NCBI GenBank assembly: GCA_904397835.1
Contig: CAJFOV010000056.1
Location: forward strand, 1-64,000
DNA: 64,000 nucleotides
Origin: Candidatus Aristotella avistercoris
Lineage (GTDB): Bacteria > Bacillota > Clostridia > Oscillospirales > Ruminococcaceae
Reading direction: 5' to 3'
In this document: positions 41,309 through 50,182 of the stretch, piece after piece
Layout: every line of letters begins with the position of its first letter
Numbering within the stretch: position 1 is the stretch's first letter
Program-made: the position numbers and the translations under genes
The notes under the pieces: generated by a model
What the model was told of the DNA's origin: nothing
Database searches by the model: none
What the model saw: the letters and a program-made list of their open reading frames with translations, nothing else

Positions 41309-42508
41309 ATGGAACAGATGGACTACTTAAAACGCAGTTGGGCTGTGGTGGACCTGGACCAGCTGGACGAAAATGTCCGGCTCATCCGCAGCATGCTGCC
41401 TGCAGATACAAAGATTGCCGGCGTGGTCAAGGCCGATGGCTACGGCCACGGGGACATCGCCATTGCCCGTGAGATGCAGGAGAACGGGGCGGAGTGGTTT
41501 GCCGTCTCCAACGCCGATGAGGCGGTGGGCCTGCGGGACCACGGCATCCAGCGGCCCATCCTCATTTTGGGGGTGAGCCCGGTGGAGATGGTGGAGACCC
41601 TGGCCAAGAAGCAGATCACCCAGGTGGCCTTCTCCCTGGAGTATGCTAAGGCCCTGAACCAGGAGGCCCAGAGCAAAGGCGTCACCCTGGAGGTCCACCT
41701 GAAGTTTGACACCGGCATGGGCCGGTTGGGCTTCTATGCCCCCGAGGGGGAGGAGGATGCCCTAATCCAGGAGGTGCTGCAGGTGGCCGCCCTCCCCAAC
41801 CTAAAGATCACTGGGGCCTTCACCCACTTCTGCTGCTCCGACGACCGGTCTGAGAGCGCCAGGGCCTATGTCCACATGCAGTTTGACCGCTTCCAGACCC
41901 TGAGCCGCCTGGTTCAGGAGGCGGGGGTGCCCCTGCCTCTGCGCCACTGCTGCGCCAGCGGCGGTGTGCTCCTCTATCCGGAGATGGCCCTGGATATGGC
42001 CCGCCCGGGCATCATCCTCTATGGCCTTTACTCCGATCCGGATATCTCCAACGTGCTGCCCCTCAAGCCCATCCTGTCCCTGTATTCCACCGTGGCCATG
42101 GTCAAGGAGGTTCAGCCGGGGCGGTACATCGGGTACGGCCGCACCTTCCAGGCGGACCATCCCATGAAGATTGCCACCGTTCCCATCGGCTATGCGGACG
42201 GGTATCCCAGGAGCCTGTCCAACAGGGGGCGCATGATCGTCAACGGCCAGTATGCCCCCATTGTGGGCCGGGTCTGTATGGATCAGCTCATGCTGGATGT
42301 CACCCACATCCCCGGCGTCAAGCGGGGGGACCGGGTCACGGTCATTGGCCAGGACGGCAGCTGTGAGATCAAGATGGACGACCTTGCCGCATCGGTGGGC
42401 ACCATCAGCAACGAGCTCATCTGTCTGATCGGCAAGCGGATCCCCCGGGTCTATGTCAAAGGCGGCCGGGAGGTCGGGGTGATGGACAGCATCCGTCAGC
42501 GCCCCTAA
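41309..42508 (+). CDS. alr: Alanine racemase
   Basis: Predicted 399-residue cytoplasmic PLP enzyme making D-alanine for peptidoglycan. The PLP lysine is K41 in VVKADGYGHG. Further landmarks are HLKFDTGMGRLGF, LRHCCASGG, MARPGIILYGL, YGRTFQAD and VCMDQLMLDVT. ATG 41309 is favoured because AAAGGA is well spaced from it; ATG 41300, overlapping the upstream stop, is possible. Length and motif order are normal. It ends at a clear terminator. Confidence 0.95.
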   Translation: MEQMDYLKRSWAVVDLDQLDENVRLIRSMLPADTKIAGVVKADGYGHGDIAIAREMQENGAEWFAVSNADEAVGLRDHGIQRPILILGVSPVEMVETLAKKQITQVAFSLEYAKALNQEAQSKGVTLEVHLKFDTGMGRLGFYAPEGEEDALIQEVLQVAALPNLKITGAFTHFCCSDDRSESARAYVHMQFDRFQTLSRLVQEAGVPLPLRHCCASGGVLLYPEMALDMARPGIILYGLYSDPDISNVLPLKPILSLYSTVAMVKEVQPGRYIGYGRTFQADHPMKIATVPIGYADGYPRSLSNRGRMIVNGQYAPIVGRVCMDQLMLDVTHIPGVKRGDRVTVIGQDGSCEIKMDDLAASVGTISNELICLIGKRIPRVYVKGGREVGVMDSIRQRP

Positions 42509-42522
42509 CATGAGGAATCTGT

Positions 42523-42556
42523 GCCTGGGGAGGGGACCCTTCTCCCCAGGCTTTTT
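42523..42556 (+). terminator. Intrinsic terminator after alr
   Basis: Nine-bp stem GCCTGGGGA/TCCCCAGGC with an 11-base loop, followed by TTTTTATTT. Confidence 0.85.
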
Positions 42557-42601
42557 ATTTGCAACACAGTCCGGCATCGGCCGGTGCACAGGGAGGAAGT
42601 C

Positions 42602-44590
42602 ATGGCAAAATCAACCAAACCAACCTACGGCAACGAGAGCATCTCATCCCTCAAGGGGGCGGACCGGGTCCGCAAACGCCCGGGGGTCATCTTTGGCTCC
42701 GATGGGCTGGAGGGATGCGAACACTCGGTGTTCGAAATCCTCTCCAACTCCATTGACGAGGCCCGGGAGGGCTTTGGCAACCGGATCCTGGTGACCCGGT
42801 ACCTGGACACCTCCGTGGAGATTGAGGACTTTGGCCGGGGCATCCCCGTGGATTTTAACCCTGTGGAACAGCGCTACAACTGGGAGCTGGTCTTCTGTGA
42901 GCTGTACGCCGGCGGGAAATATCGGACCAACGAGGGGGAGAGCTACGAGTTTTCCCTGGGCCTCAACGGCCTGGGGGCCTGCGCCACCCAGTACGCCTCG
43001 GAGTATTTTGACGTGGAGGTCTACCGGGACGGCTGCCGCTACACCCTGCACTTTGAAAAGGGGGAAAATATAGGGGGCCTGAAAAAGGAGCCCACCAAGC
43101 GCAAACAGACCGGCTCCCGCCAGCGGTGGAAGCCGGACCTGGAGGTTTTTACCGATACCAACATTCCGGTGGAGTTCTATGAGGATATGCTCAAGCGCCA
43201 GGCGGTGGTCAACGCCGGCCTGGTGTTTGAGTTCCGCAACCAGCTCCCCGACGGGACCTTTGAGACCAAGGAGTTTGTCTATCCTCAGGGCATTGCCGAC
43301 TACTGCCGGGAACTGGCAGGGGAGGAGCCCCTGACCCCCGTGCAGTTCTGGCAGACGGAGCGCCGGGGCCGGGACCGGGAGGACAAGCCCGAGTACAAGG
43401 TCAAGCTCAGTGTGGCCCTGTGTTTTTCCAACCGGACAAGGGCTTTGGAATATTACCACAACTCCAGCTTTTTGGAACACGGCGGCTCCCCGGAGCGGGC
43501 GGTGAAGAACGCTCTGGTCTACCAGATCGACAGCTATCTGAAGCAGCAGGGCAAGTACCTGAAGGGGGAGAGCAAGATCGCCTTTCAGGATGTGGAGGAC
43601 TGTATGGTGCTGGTCTCCTCCTCCTTCTCCACCCAGACCTCCTATGAGAACCAGACCAAGAAGGCCATCACCAACCGCTTTATCTATGAGGCCATGGTGG
43701 ACTTTTTGCGCCACAACCTGGAGGTCTATTTCATTGAAAACCCGGACGACGCCCTGCGCATCGCCGAGCAGGTCCTCGTCAACAAGCGCAGCCGGGAGAA
43801 TGCGGAAAAAACCCGCTTAAATCTCAAGAAAAAACTGGCGGGCACCATTGACCTTGCCAACCGGGTGCAGAAGTTTGTGGACTGCCGCACCAAGGATACC
43901 GCCCGCCGGGAGATCTATATTGTGGAGGGAGACTCCGCCCTGGGCGCCTGCAAGCTGAGCCGGGACGCTGAGTTTCAGGCCATCATCCCCGTGCGGGGTA
44001 AGATCCTCAACTGTCTGAAGGCGGAGTACGACAAGATCTTTAAAAACGACATCATCACCGATATCATCAAGGTCCTGGGCTGCGGCGTGGAGGTCAAGAG
44101 CAAGGCCAACAAGGAGCTCTCCTCCTTCGACTTGGGGAACCTGCGCTGGAACAAGGTGGTCATCTGTACCGATGCGGATGTGGACGGCTTCCAGATCCGC
44201 ACGTTGATCCTCACCATGCTCTACCGCCTGACCCCCACCCTCATTGAGGAGGGGTATGTCTACATCGCCGAGACCCCCCTCTTTGAGATCACCACCAAGG
44301 ACCGCACCTATTTTGCCTACTCCGATGCGGAGAAGGCCCAAATTGTGGACCAGCTGGGCAAGACCAAGTACGACCTGCAGCGCAGCAAAGGCCTGGGTGA
44401 AAACGAGCCGGATATGATGTGGCTCACCACCATGAACCCGGAGACCAGGCGCCTGGTGAAGGTGAACCCCGCCGACGCCAAGGCCACCAGCGAGATGTTC
44501 GACCTGCTCTTGGGGGACAACCTGGCGGGCCGCAAGGAGTTCATCGCCGCAAACGGATCCCGCTATCTGGAGGACGCGGACCTGTCTTAG
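42602..44590 (+). CDS. parE: DNA topoisomerase (ATP-hydrolysing) subunit B, ParE type
   Basis: Predicted 662-residue ATPase/TOPRIM subunit. The GHKL ATPase shows EILSNSIDEAREG, DFGRGIPVDFNP and SLGLNGLGACATQY. The TOPRIM domain has YIVEGDSALGACKL, RGKILNCLKAEYDKIF and the metal-binding DADVDGFQIRTL. The end keeps QRSKGLGENEPDMMW. AGGGAGGAAG precedes ATG 42602. It lies directly before the A subunit gene. The protein is divergent from classical GyrB, and the lack of a gyrase box in its partner favours topoisomerase IV over gyrase. The ParE name is an inference from that pairing. Confidence 0.85.
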   Translation: MAKSTKPTYGNESISSLKGADRVRKRPGVIFGSDGLEGCEHSVFEILSNSIDEAREGFGNRILVTRYLDTSVEIEDFGRGIPVDFNPVEQRYNWELVFCELYAGGKYRTNEGESYEFSLGLNGLGACATQYASEYFDVEVYRDGCRYTLHFEKGENIGGLKKEPTKRKQTGSRQRWKPDLEVFTDTNIPVEFYEDMLKRQAVVNAGLVFEFRNQLPDGTFETKEFVYPQGIADYCRELAGEEPLTPVQFWQTERRGRDREDKPEYKVKLSVALCFSNRTRALEYYHNSSFLEHGGSPERAVKNALVYQIDSYLKQQGKYLKGESKIAFQDVEDCMVLVSSSFSTQTSYENQTKKAITNRFIYEAMVDFLRHNLEVYFIENPDDALRIAEQVLVNKRSRENAEKTRLNLKKKLAGTIDLANRVQKFVDCRTKDTARREIYIVEGDSALGACKLSRDAEFQAIIPVRGKILNCLKAEYDKIFKNDIITDIIKVLGCGVEVKSKANKELSSFDLGNLRWNKVVICTDADVDGFQIRTLILTMLYRLTPTLIEEGYVYIAETPLFEITTKDRTYFAYSDAEKAQIVDQLGKTKYDLQRSKGLGENEPDMMWLTTMNPETRRLVKVNPADAKATSEMFDLLLGDNLAGRKEFIAANGSRYLEDADLS

Positions 44591-44623
44591 CCGACACCCC
44601 TGGAAAGGAGGCAGCCACCCTTT

Positions 44624-46861
44624 ATGGCACCCAAAAAACAAAAACAGCCGGCCAAACACCGCGCCAGCTCCAACGCCTACATTGCCAACGCAGGCGTTGT
44701 CATTCAGCAGCCCATTACAGAGACGTTGGAGAGCAACTATATGCCCTATGCCATCAGCGTCATCGTCTCCCGAGCCATTCCGGAGATTGACGGGTTAAAA
44801 CCCTCCCACCGCAAGCTCCTGTACACCATGTACAAGATGGGTCTGCTCACCGGTTCCCGTACCAAGTCCGCCAACGTGGTGGGGGCCACCATGCGCCTGA
44901 ACCCCCATGGGGACGCCGCCATCTATGAGACCATGGTGCGCCTGTCCAGAGGATATGAGGCCCTGCTCTACCCCTTTGTGGACTCCAAGGGCAACTTTGG
45001 CAAGGCATACTCCAGGGATATGGCCTATGCGGCCTCCCGCTACACGGAGGTCAAGCTGGACCCCATCTGCGAGGAGCTGTTCCGGGACATCGACCAGGAC
45101 ACGGTGGACTTTGTGGACAACTACGACGGCAAGCTCAAGGAGCCGACCCTGTTCCCCGTGACTTTCCCCACCATTTTGGTGAACAACAACATGGGCATTG
45201 CCGTGGGTATGGCCAGCTCCATCTGCTCCTTCAACCTTCAGGAGATCTGTGAGACCACCATCGCCCTGATGCGCAATCCATCCCACGACATCCACGCCAC
45301 CCTCACGGCGCCGGATTTCCCCGGAGGCGGGCTGATCCTCTACGACCGGCAGGAGCTGGACAGGATCTATGAGACCGGCAGGGGCTCGGTGAAAGTTCGG
45401 GCCAAGTACCGGTACGACAAGGAGAACCACTGTATCGAGATCGTCGAGATCCCGCCCACCACCACGGTGGAGGCCATCCTGGACAAGGTGGTGGAGCTGG
45501 TGAAGGCCGGCAAGATCCGGGAGATCTCCGACATGCGGGATGAGACGGATCTCTCGGGCCTGAAGCTGGCCATTGACCTGAAACGTGGGGTGGATCCGGA
45601 CAAGCTCATGGCCAAGCTCTACCGGTTGACCAACCTGGAGGACAGCTTCTCCTGCAACTTCAACGTCCTCATTGGCGGTACCCCCCGGGTGCTGGGGGTG
45701 CGGGAACTGATTTTGGAGTGGGTGGCCTTCCGCACCGAGTGTGTGCGCCGCCGGGTCTACCACAGCCTGCAGCAGAAAAGGGCGCGGCTGCACCTGCTCC
45801 AGGGCCTGGAGCGGATCCTGCTGGACATTGACAAGGCCATCCGCATCATCCGGGAGACGGATGAGGAGCGGGAGGTGGTGCCAAACCTGATGATCGGCTT
45901 TGGCATCGATGAGATTCAGGCAGAATATGTCTCGGAGATCAAGCTCCGGCATTTGAACCGGGAGTATATCCTCAAGCGCACCGGCGAGATCCAATCCCTC
46001 AAAGGGGAGATTGCCGATATGGAGTCGGTGCTGGAGAACCCCCGCAAGCTCAAGAACATCATCATCAAGGAGCTGCAGGAGGTGGAAAAAAAGTACGCCA
46101 AACCCCGTCACAGCGAGATCCTCTATGAGGTCCAGGAGCCCCAGCAGGAGGAGGGGGAGGAGACACCGGACTACCCGGTCCACCTCTTCCTGTCCCAGGG
46201 GGGCTATTTCAAAAAGATCATCCCCCAGTCTTTGCGCATGAGTTCGGAGCAAAAGCTCAAGGAGGGGGATGCTGTGGCCCAGGCGGTGGAGGCTACCAAC
46301 CGCGCGGAGCTCCTCTTCTTCACCGACCGCTGCCAGGTCTATAAGGCCAGGGCCTGTGACTTTGAGGACACCAAGGCCAGCGTCCTGGGAGACTACCTGC
46401 CGGCCAAGCTGGGCATGGACGAGGGGGAGAACGTCCGCTATATGGCGGTCACCGACGCCTATGACGGCTACATGCTCTTCTTCTTTGAAAATGGACGGGT
46501 GGCCAAGGTGGAGATGGCCGCCTACCAGACCAAGACCCGCCGGAAAAAGCTTCTGTCGGCCTATTCGGACCGGTCCCCCCTCTGCCAGGCCTTCTATCTG
46601 CGGGAGGAGGGGGAGTTCCTGGTGACCTCCTCCGGCGGCCGTGTGCTGCTGGTCCATAGCGGGGCCATCAGCCCCAAGACCACCCGGGACACCCAGGGGG
46701 TTCAGGTCATGACCCTAAAGAAGAACGCCTTTGTCCAAAAGGTGGCCCCCTATCAGGAGGGGATGATTGGCAACCCCCACCGGTTCCGCACCAAGACCTT
46801 GCCGGCGGCCGGCGCCATCCCCAGGGAAGGGGACCTGGGGGAGCAGCTCTCCCTGCTGTAG
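44624..46861 (+). CDS. parC: DNA topoisomerase subunit A, ParC type
   Basis: Predicted 745-residue DNA-cleaving subunit. The winged-helix domain includes AISVIVSRAIPEIDGLKPSH and GATMRLNPHGDAAIYETMVR. The catalytic tyrosine is Y140 in AASRYTEVKL. Tower and coiled-coil regions follow (ARLHLLQGLERILLDIDKAI). The C-terminal beta-propeller (about 520-735) lacks the QRRGGKG-type gyrase box, which marks gyrase A, so decatenation rather than supercoiling is expected. AAGGAGG lies 12 bases before ATG. It is cotranscribed with the ParE-type gene. Confidence 0.87.
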   Translation: MAPKKQKQPAKHRASSNAYIANAGVVIQQPITETLESNYMPYAISVIVSRAIPEIDGLKPSHRKLLYTMYKMGLLTGSRTKSANVVGATMRLNPHGDAAIYETMVRLSRGYEALLYPFVDSKGNFGKAYSRDMAYAASRYTEVKLDPICEELFRDIDQDTVDFVDNYDGKLKEPTLFPVTFPTILVNNNMGIAVGMASSICSFNLQEICETTIALMRNPSHDIHATLTAPDFPGGGLILYDRQELDRIYETGRGSVKVRAKYRYDKENHCIEIVEIPPTTTVEAILDKVVELVKAGKIREISDMRDETDLSGLKLAIDLKRGVDPDKLMAKLYRLTNLEDSFSCNFNVLIGGTPRVLGVRELILEWVAFRTECVRRRVYHSLQQKRARLHLLQGLERILLDIDKAIRIIRETDEEREVVPNLMIGFGIDEIQAEYVSEIKLRHLNREYILKRTGEIQSLKGEIADMESVLENPRKLKNIIIKELQEVEKKYAKPRHSEILYEVQEPQQEEGEETPDYPVHLFLSQGGYFKKIIPQSLRMSSEQKLKEGDAVAQAVEATNRAELLFFTDRCQVYKARACDFEDTKASVLGDYLPAKLGMDEGENVRYMAVTDAYDGYMLFFFENGRVAKVEMAAYQTKTRRKKLLSAYSDRSPLCQAFYLREEGEFLVTSSGGRVLLVHSGAISPKTTRDTQGVQVMTLKKNAFVQKVAPYQEGMIGNPHRFRTKTLPAAGAIPREGDLGEQLSLL

Positions 46862-46889
46862 CAACGGTGGATAGATCAAATGATTGACG

Positions 46890-46915
46890 GGCCGCGCCCA
46901 ATTCTGGGCGCGGCC
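46890..46915 (+). terminator. Terminator-like hairpin after parC
   Basis: Eleven-bp perfect GC-rich stem GGCCGCGCCCA/TGGGCGCGGCC with loop ATTC. No T tract follows, so termination may be partial. Confidence 0.5.
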
Positions 46916-46938
46916 TGCCTGAAAGGAGCGGTGTTTGG

Positions 46939-47418
46939 ATGGAACAGGTGTGCTACCGTCCCCTGAAACCGGAGGACGCCCCGGCACTGTATGCCCTCTG
47001 GTCCGACTGGGAGGTGATCCGTTACACCAATGTGGAGAAGTCCTGCACCCTGGAGGAGGTACAGGGCCGTCTGGCGGCCCTTCGGGACCATGAGACCTTT
47101 GCCGTGGAGCGGCAGGGGGAACTGATTGGTATTTTGGGCTGCCCGGCCGTGGACAGAACCCAGGGGACCTATGGACTCTTCTACCAGTTTCGCCGGGACT
47201 GCTGGGGCAGGGGCTATGCCACGGCGGGTGTGGCATGGCTGCTGGAATATATGCACAGCCGGTATGGTGCCATCACTCTATATGCGGATGTGGTGGAAGA
47301 GAACACTGCCAGCGTGCGGATCCTCCAGCGGTTTGGCTTTCAGCTCCAGTCCCGGGCCATCTGCCAGCACCGGGGGAAACGCACCACCATCTGTAACTAC
47401 CGGCTGGAGCTCCAATAG
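46939..47418 (+). CDS. GNAT-family N-acetyltransferase (RimJ/RimL-like)
   Basis: Predicted 159-residue acetyltransferase. It opens CYRPLKPEDAPALYALWSD, with the acetyl-CoA loop FRRDCWGRGYATAGVAWLLE (R/Q-x-x-G-x-G/A form) and the RimJ/RimL-like VVEENTASVRILQRFGFQL. AAAGGAG precedes the ATG. Substrate unknown: either a protein N terminus or a small molecule. Confidence 0.87.
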   Translation: MEQVCYRPLKPEDAPALYALWSDWEVIRYTNVEKSCTLEEVQGRLAALRDHETFAVERQGELIGILGCPAVDRTQGTYGLFYQFRRDCWGRGYATAGVAWLLEYMHSRYGAITLYADVVEENTASVRILQRFGFQLQSRAICQHRGKRTTICNYRLELQ

Positions 47419-47445
47419 CCATATGCAGCAATCTCCCTGTTTTTT

Positions 47446-47496
47446 GGATTGCCCCTCTGGGGCTGTTGTGTTATGATGTGGACAGAGGGGCAATCC
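47446..47496 (+). promoter_or_regulatory. Promoter enclosed by a 14-bp inverted repeat
   Basis: TTGCCC (47449-47454), a 17-base spacer and TATGAT (47472-47477) form a promoter for the gene at 47603. Perfect 14-bp arms GGATTGCCCCTCTG (47446-47459) and CAGAGGGGCAATCC (47483-47496) enclose it. The left arm contains the -35 box and the right arm covers the start site. A further palindrome, GGGCAT-TTG-ATGCCC, follows at 47499-47513. Confidence 0.65.
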
Positions 47497-47602
47497 CAGG
47501 GCATTTGATGCCCTCGGATGCTGCGTTCTGCCGGCAAAAAGGGACGACCAGGGAGCACATCGCCTGTGCCTCCCCAGACGGTTCTGTAACAGGAGGATTG
47601 GA

Positions 47603-47974
47603 ATGAGAAAATTTACGGCCAGCGGCCTTTTGACAGAGATGCACGTCTATTGTGACGACATGGGCGTACCCAAGACCTACTATTACCGGTTGCAGCAGAA
47701 GGTCCCGCTGGAGCAGCTGTTGGCATGCTCCCACAGCAGTGAGGGCGATGCGGAGCTCAGGGCCAATTATGAACGGGAGCAGTCCCATTGGCTGGCCTTT
47801 TGGCAGGAGACATGCCCGCTGCCAGGGGTCACCAATGAGCAGCTGCGGCAGCGGCCGTTGGCGGTGACCTTTACCGTCTCCGGCAGCAAGTATAAAGAAA
47901 AACTGTACAACCCGCCTTTGGAGAGGGTGCGCAACCTCTATACAGATCAAATCCGGTTGCAACGCCAGGAATGA
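47603..47974 (+). CDS. Hypothetical protein, 123 residues
   Basis: Family not recognised. AGGAGG lies six bases before the ATG, and a promoter with an unusual inverted repeat precedes the gene, so it is probably real. The protein is soluble, mixed in charge and Tyr/Gln/Leu-rich (YYYRLQQKVPLEQLLACSHS, FTVSGSKYKEKLYNPP). No membrane segment, signal peptide or metal motif is visible. A bidirectional terminator follows. Confidence 0.7.
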   Translation: MRKFTASGLLTEMHVYCDDMGVPKTYYYRLQQKVPLEQLLACSHSSEGDAELRANYEREQSHWLAFWQETCPLPGVTNEQLRQRPLAVTFTVSGSKYKEKLYNPPLERVRNLYTDQIRLQRQE

Positions 47975-48019
47975 TCCGGCAATTTATTTGTCTACAGTCG
48001 AAATGAAGTGGAAAAACAG

Positions 48020-48058
48020 AAAAGGGCCCTTCACAGAATACCTGTGAAGGGCCCTTTT
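48020..48058. terminator. Bidirectional intrinsic terminator
   Basis: Seventeen-bp perfect stem with A4/T4 ends and a GGGCCCTTCACAG core (left arm 48020-48036, right arm 48042-48058), between the hypothetical gene and the convergent sdaAA. Confidence 0.9.
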
Positions 48059-48066
48059 GATGTTAT

Positions 48067-48942
48067 TTACTTTTTGCCAAAGACCTTTTCCCGCATCTTC
48101 AGTCCGGTGGGGGTCACGGCGACGCCCCCCAGGGCGGTCTCCCGCAGGGTCATGGGCAGGGCCTTGCCCACCTTACCCATGGCGTCCACCACCTCGTCAA
48201 AGGGGATGTTGGATTTGACCCCCGCCATGGCCAGATCCGCCGACAGGAAGGCGTTGGCCACACCAATGGCGTTGCGCTTTTCACAGGGGATCTCCACCAA
48301 ACCGGCCACCGGGTCGCACACCAGGCCCATGACATTTTTCAGGGTCATGGCGGCCGCATGCAGGCAGGTCTCCGGGCTGCCGCCCAGCATCTCCACAATG
48401 CCGGAGGCGGCCATGGCCGACGCGGAGCCACACTCCGCCTGGCAACCGCCCTCTGCACCGGAGATGGTGGCATTGTAGGCGATAATCTGCCCAATGCCGG
48501 AGGCGTTGGCAAAGGCGTCGATCACCTGATCCTTGCTGGCGCCCAGGCGTTCTGCCGCTGCAAAAAGGGCGCCGGGCAGAATGCCGCAGGAACCGGCGGT
48601 GGGGGCGGCAACAATCCGGCCCATGGCTGTGTTCACCTCAAAGCAGCTCATGGCGTAGGCCACGCCATGGAGCAGGGTGGCGCCACACAAGCCCTTGGCG
48701 TTGTTCTCATAGCCGTGGACCAGCATGGCATCCCCGCCGGTCAGGCCGCTCAGGGAGGGCACACACTGGTTCAGAGCCTTGGTACATGCGGCGAACATGA
48801 CGTCGTAAAGCTCCCCGATCCTGTCCCGCACCTGCTGAACGGTGACCTGCTGCATGGCACTCTCATTTTCCAGCACAATCTGGCTGATTCTCTTCTTCTG
48901 CTGGGCGCACTGCTCCAGCAGGTCGGTACCTTTTGTATACAT
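48067..48942 (-). CDS. sdaAA: L-serine dehydratase, iron-sulfur-dependent, alpha subunit
   Basis: Predicted 291-residue catalytic subunit deaminating L-serine to pyruvate and ammonia with an oxygen-sensitive 4Fe-4S cluster. Landmarks are GRIVAAPTAGSCGILPGAL, NATISGAEGGCQAECGSASA (with cluster cysteines), LKNVMGLVCDPVAGLVEIPC and KRNAIGVANAF. The two-subunit form is typical of Clostridia and Bacillus. It lies downstream of sdaAB in the same direction. AAGGAAGGAA precedes the ATG. An oxygen-labile cluster fits an anaerobe. Confidence 0.95.
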   Translation of the reverse strand: MYTKGTDLLEQCAQQKKRISQIVLENESAMQQVTVQQVRDRIGELYDVMFAACTKALNQCVPSLSGLTGGDAMLVHGYENNAKGLCGATLLHGVAYAMSCFEVNTAMGRIVAAPTAGSCGILPGALFAAAERLGASKDQVIDAFANASGIGQIIAYNATISGAEGGCQAECGSASAMAASGIVEMLGGSPETCLHAAAMTLKNVMGLVCDPVAGLVEIPCEKRNAIGVANAFLSADLAMAGVKSNIPFDEVVDAMGKVGKALPMTLRETALGGVAVTPTGLKMREKVFGKK

Positions 48943-48972
48943 GAATCTGTTCCTTCCTTTCCCCAGCTCTGG

Positions 48973-49641
48973 CTACAGCAATTTTTCCAAGGAGGTGACG
49001 GCGAGCACCTCGTCCAGCGACCGGATGGCCTGCAGGGCCGCCGGGTCCGCCAGGGTGTCCGTCTCAATGATGGCAAAGGCCAGATCCCCCCGCTTCTCCC
49101 GGGTCAGACGCAGGGTGACGATGTTGACCCCCTGCTCCGCCAGCACCTGGGTGATGTGGCTCAGGGCGCCCACCTGGTCCCTGTGGGTGGTGAGGATCAC
49201 CGGATACTCGCCGGAGAAGTCCGCCTTGGCCGAATCCACCTGGAGAATGCGCACATTGCCCCCGCCGATGGAGGAACCCATGAGGGTGTGTTCCTGCCCC
49301 TGGTCATCGGTCATCTCAATGAGCACGGTGTTGGGGTGTACATCCCCCAGATCCCCTGGGACAAATTCCACCTGGATGCCTTGGTCCTTGGCCAGCTGCA
49401 AGGAGTCCCGCAGCCCCTCGTCATAGGGCTGCATCCCCAAAAGGCCTGCCACCAGCGCGCGGTCGGTGCCGTGGCCCCGGTAGGTTTCGGCAAAGGAGCC
49501 GTGGAGGGTAAAGCGCACCTTGCGAGGGGGCTTGCCCAACATCATATAGGCCGCGCGGCCCAGTCGGGCAGCGCCTGCAGTATGGGAGCTGGAGGGCCCA
49601 ATCATGACCGGCCCCAGGATGTTAAAAAGACTGCTTTTCAA
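48973..49641 (-). CDS. sdaAB: L-serine dehydratase, iron-sulfur-dependent, beta subunit
   Basis: Predicted 222-residue regulatory/structural subunit. The start region FNILGPVMIGPSSSHTAGA is the family signature, and HGSFAETYRGHGTDRALVAG follows. An ACT domain lies at the C-terminal end (about 150-222, PVILTTHRDQVGALSHITQV). The TTG start at 49641 follows GAGGTG by six bases and gives the usual length; the frame opens upstream without a site. It precedes sdaAA by about 30 bases. Confidence 0.93.
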   Translation of the reverse strand: MKSSLFNILGPVMIGPSSSHTAGAARLGRAAYMMLGKPPRKVRFTLHGSFAETYRGHGTDRALVAGLLGMQPYDEGLRDSLQLAKDQGIQVEFVPGDLGDVHPNTVLIEMTDDQGQEHTLMGSSIGGGNVRILQVDSAKADFSGEYPVILTTHRDQVGALSHITQVLAEQGVNIVTLRLTREKRGDLAFAIIETDTLADPAALQAIRSLDEVLAVTSLEKLL

Positions 49642-49724
49642 TCCATTCACCTCATTTTCATAGTGTTCCAGCCTGGCAGGAAAACATGCCAGGACAGAAG
49701 AGACAACAACCAAAATCCCCCTTC

Positions 49725-49753
49725 ATTATAACTTGGTTTCTGAGGGCTGGCAA
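49725..49753 (-). promoter_or_regulatory. Sigma-A promoter of sdaAB-sdaAA
   Basis: On the minus strand, TTGCCA (49748-49753), a 17-base spacer and TATAAT (49725-49730), giving a leader of about 75 bases. Confidence 0.8.
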
Positions 49754-50078
49754 GGGGAAAAACTGGGCAAAGCTGGAGATCAAATCCCCGACAATGTTGC
49801 GAATCTCTTTATAGATAATGTATCGCAAATTTGAAGGAGGATACAGGAAAAATCAAAATAAATCTGAGGTTGTGCTGGAATACGCAGGTTAAAATCACTA
49901 AATTTATAGGTTTGAATATGGATATTTTGGCGATCATCTCCAGGCTTGTTCGATTTGGGAAGTTCTTACGAAATTCTTAACAAATTTCGGCGCAATATGG
50001 GTGGTTCTACATAAAACATAGGGGAGGAATCCTGTCGAAACACGGCAAAATCCCCCCGATGGTCCCCTGGTTCCCAGT
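49754..50078. other. AT-rich intergenic region without a supported gene
   Basis: Lies between divergent promoters. Two tiny frames of 20 codons exist (49918-49980 on the plus strand is one), with poor ribosome binding sites. No known riboswitch was recognised. Confidence 0.45.
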
Positions 50079-50108
50079 TTGACAGGGGATGGGGCTGTTG
50101 CATATAAT
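50079..50108 (+). promoter_or_regulatory. Sigma-A promoter of the 3D-domain protein gene
   Basis: TTGACA (50079-50084), an 18-base spacer and TATAAT (50103-50108), both consensus hexamers. A small hairpin GCCAGC-AGC-GCTGGC follows in the leader. Confidence 0.85.
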
Positions 50109-50182
50109 GACAGCTGACTCAAACTCTATGGGTAATGGTGCCAGCAGCGCTGGCCAAATGACCCGTAAATAAGGAGAAGCTT

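Noticed and set aside
44795..46657. 620-codon minus-strand open frame
   Set aside because: Antisense shadow of the ParC-type gene with no start signal or recognisable domain.
42602..46861. DNA gyrase (gyrB-gyrA)
   Set aside because: The A subunit's propeller lacks a gyrase box, so topoisomerase IV is the better call; a genome check for a separate gyrBA pair would settle it.
49918..49980. 20-residue hydrophobic/basic peptide that could be a type I toxin
   Set aside because: Ribosome binding site is poor, no antisense RNA promoter or terminator pairing was found, and the length allows chance occurrence.
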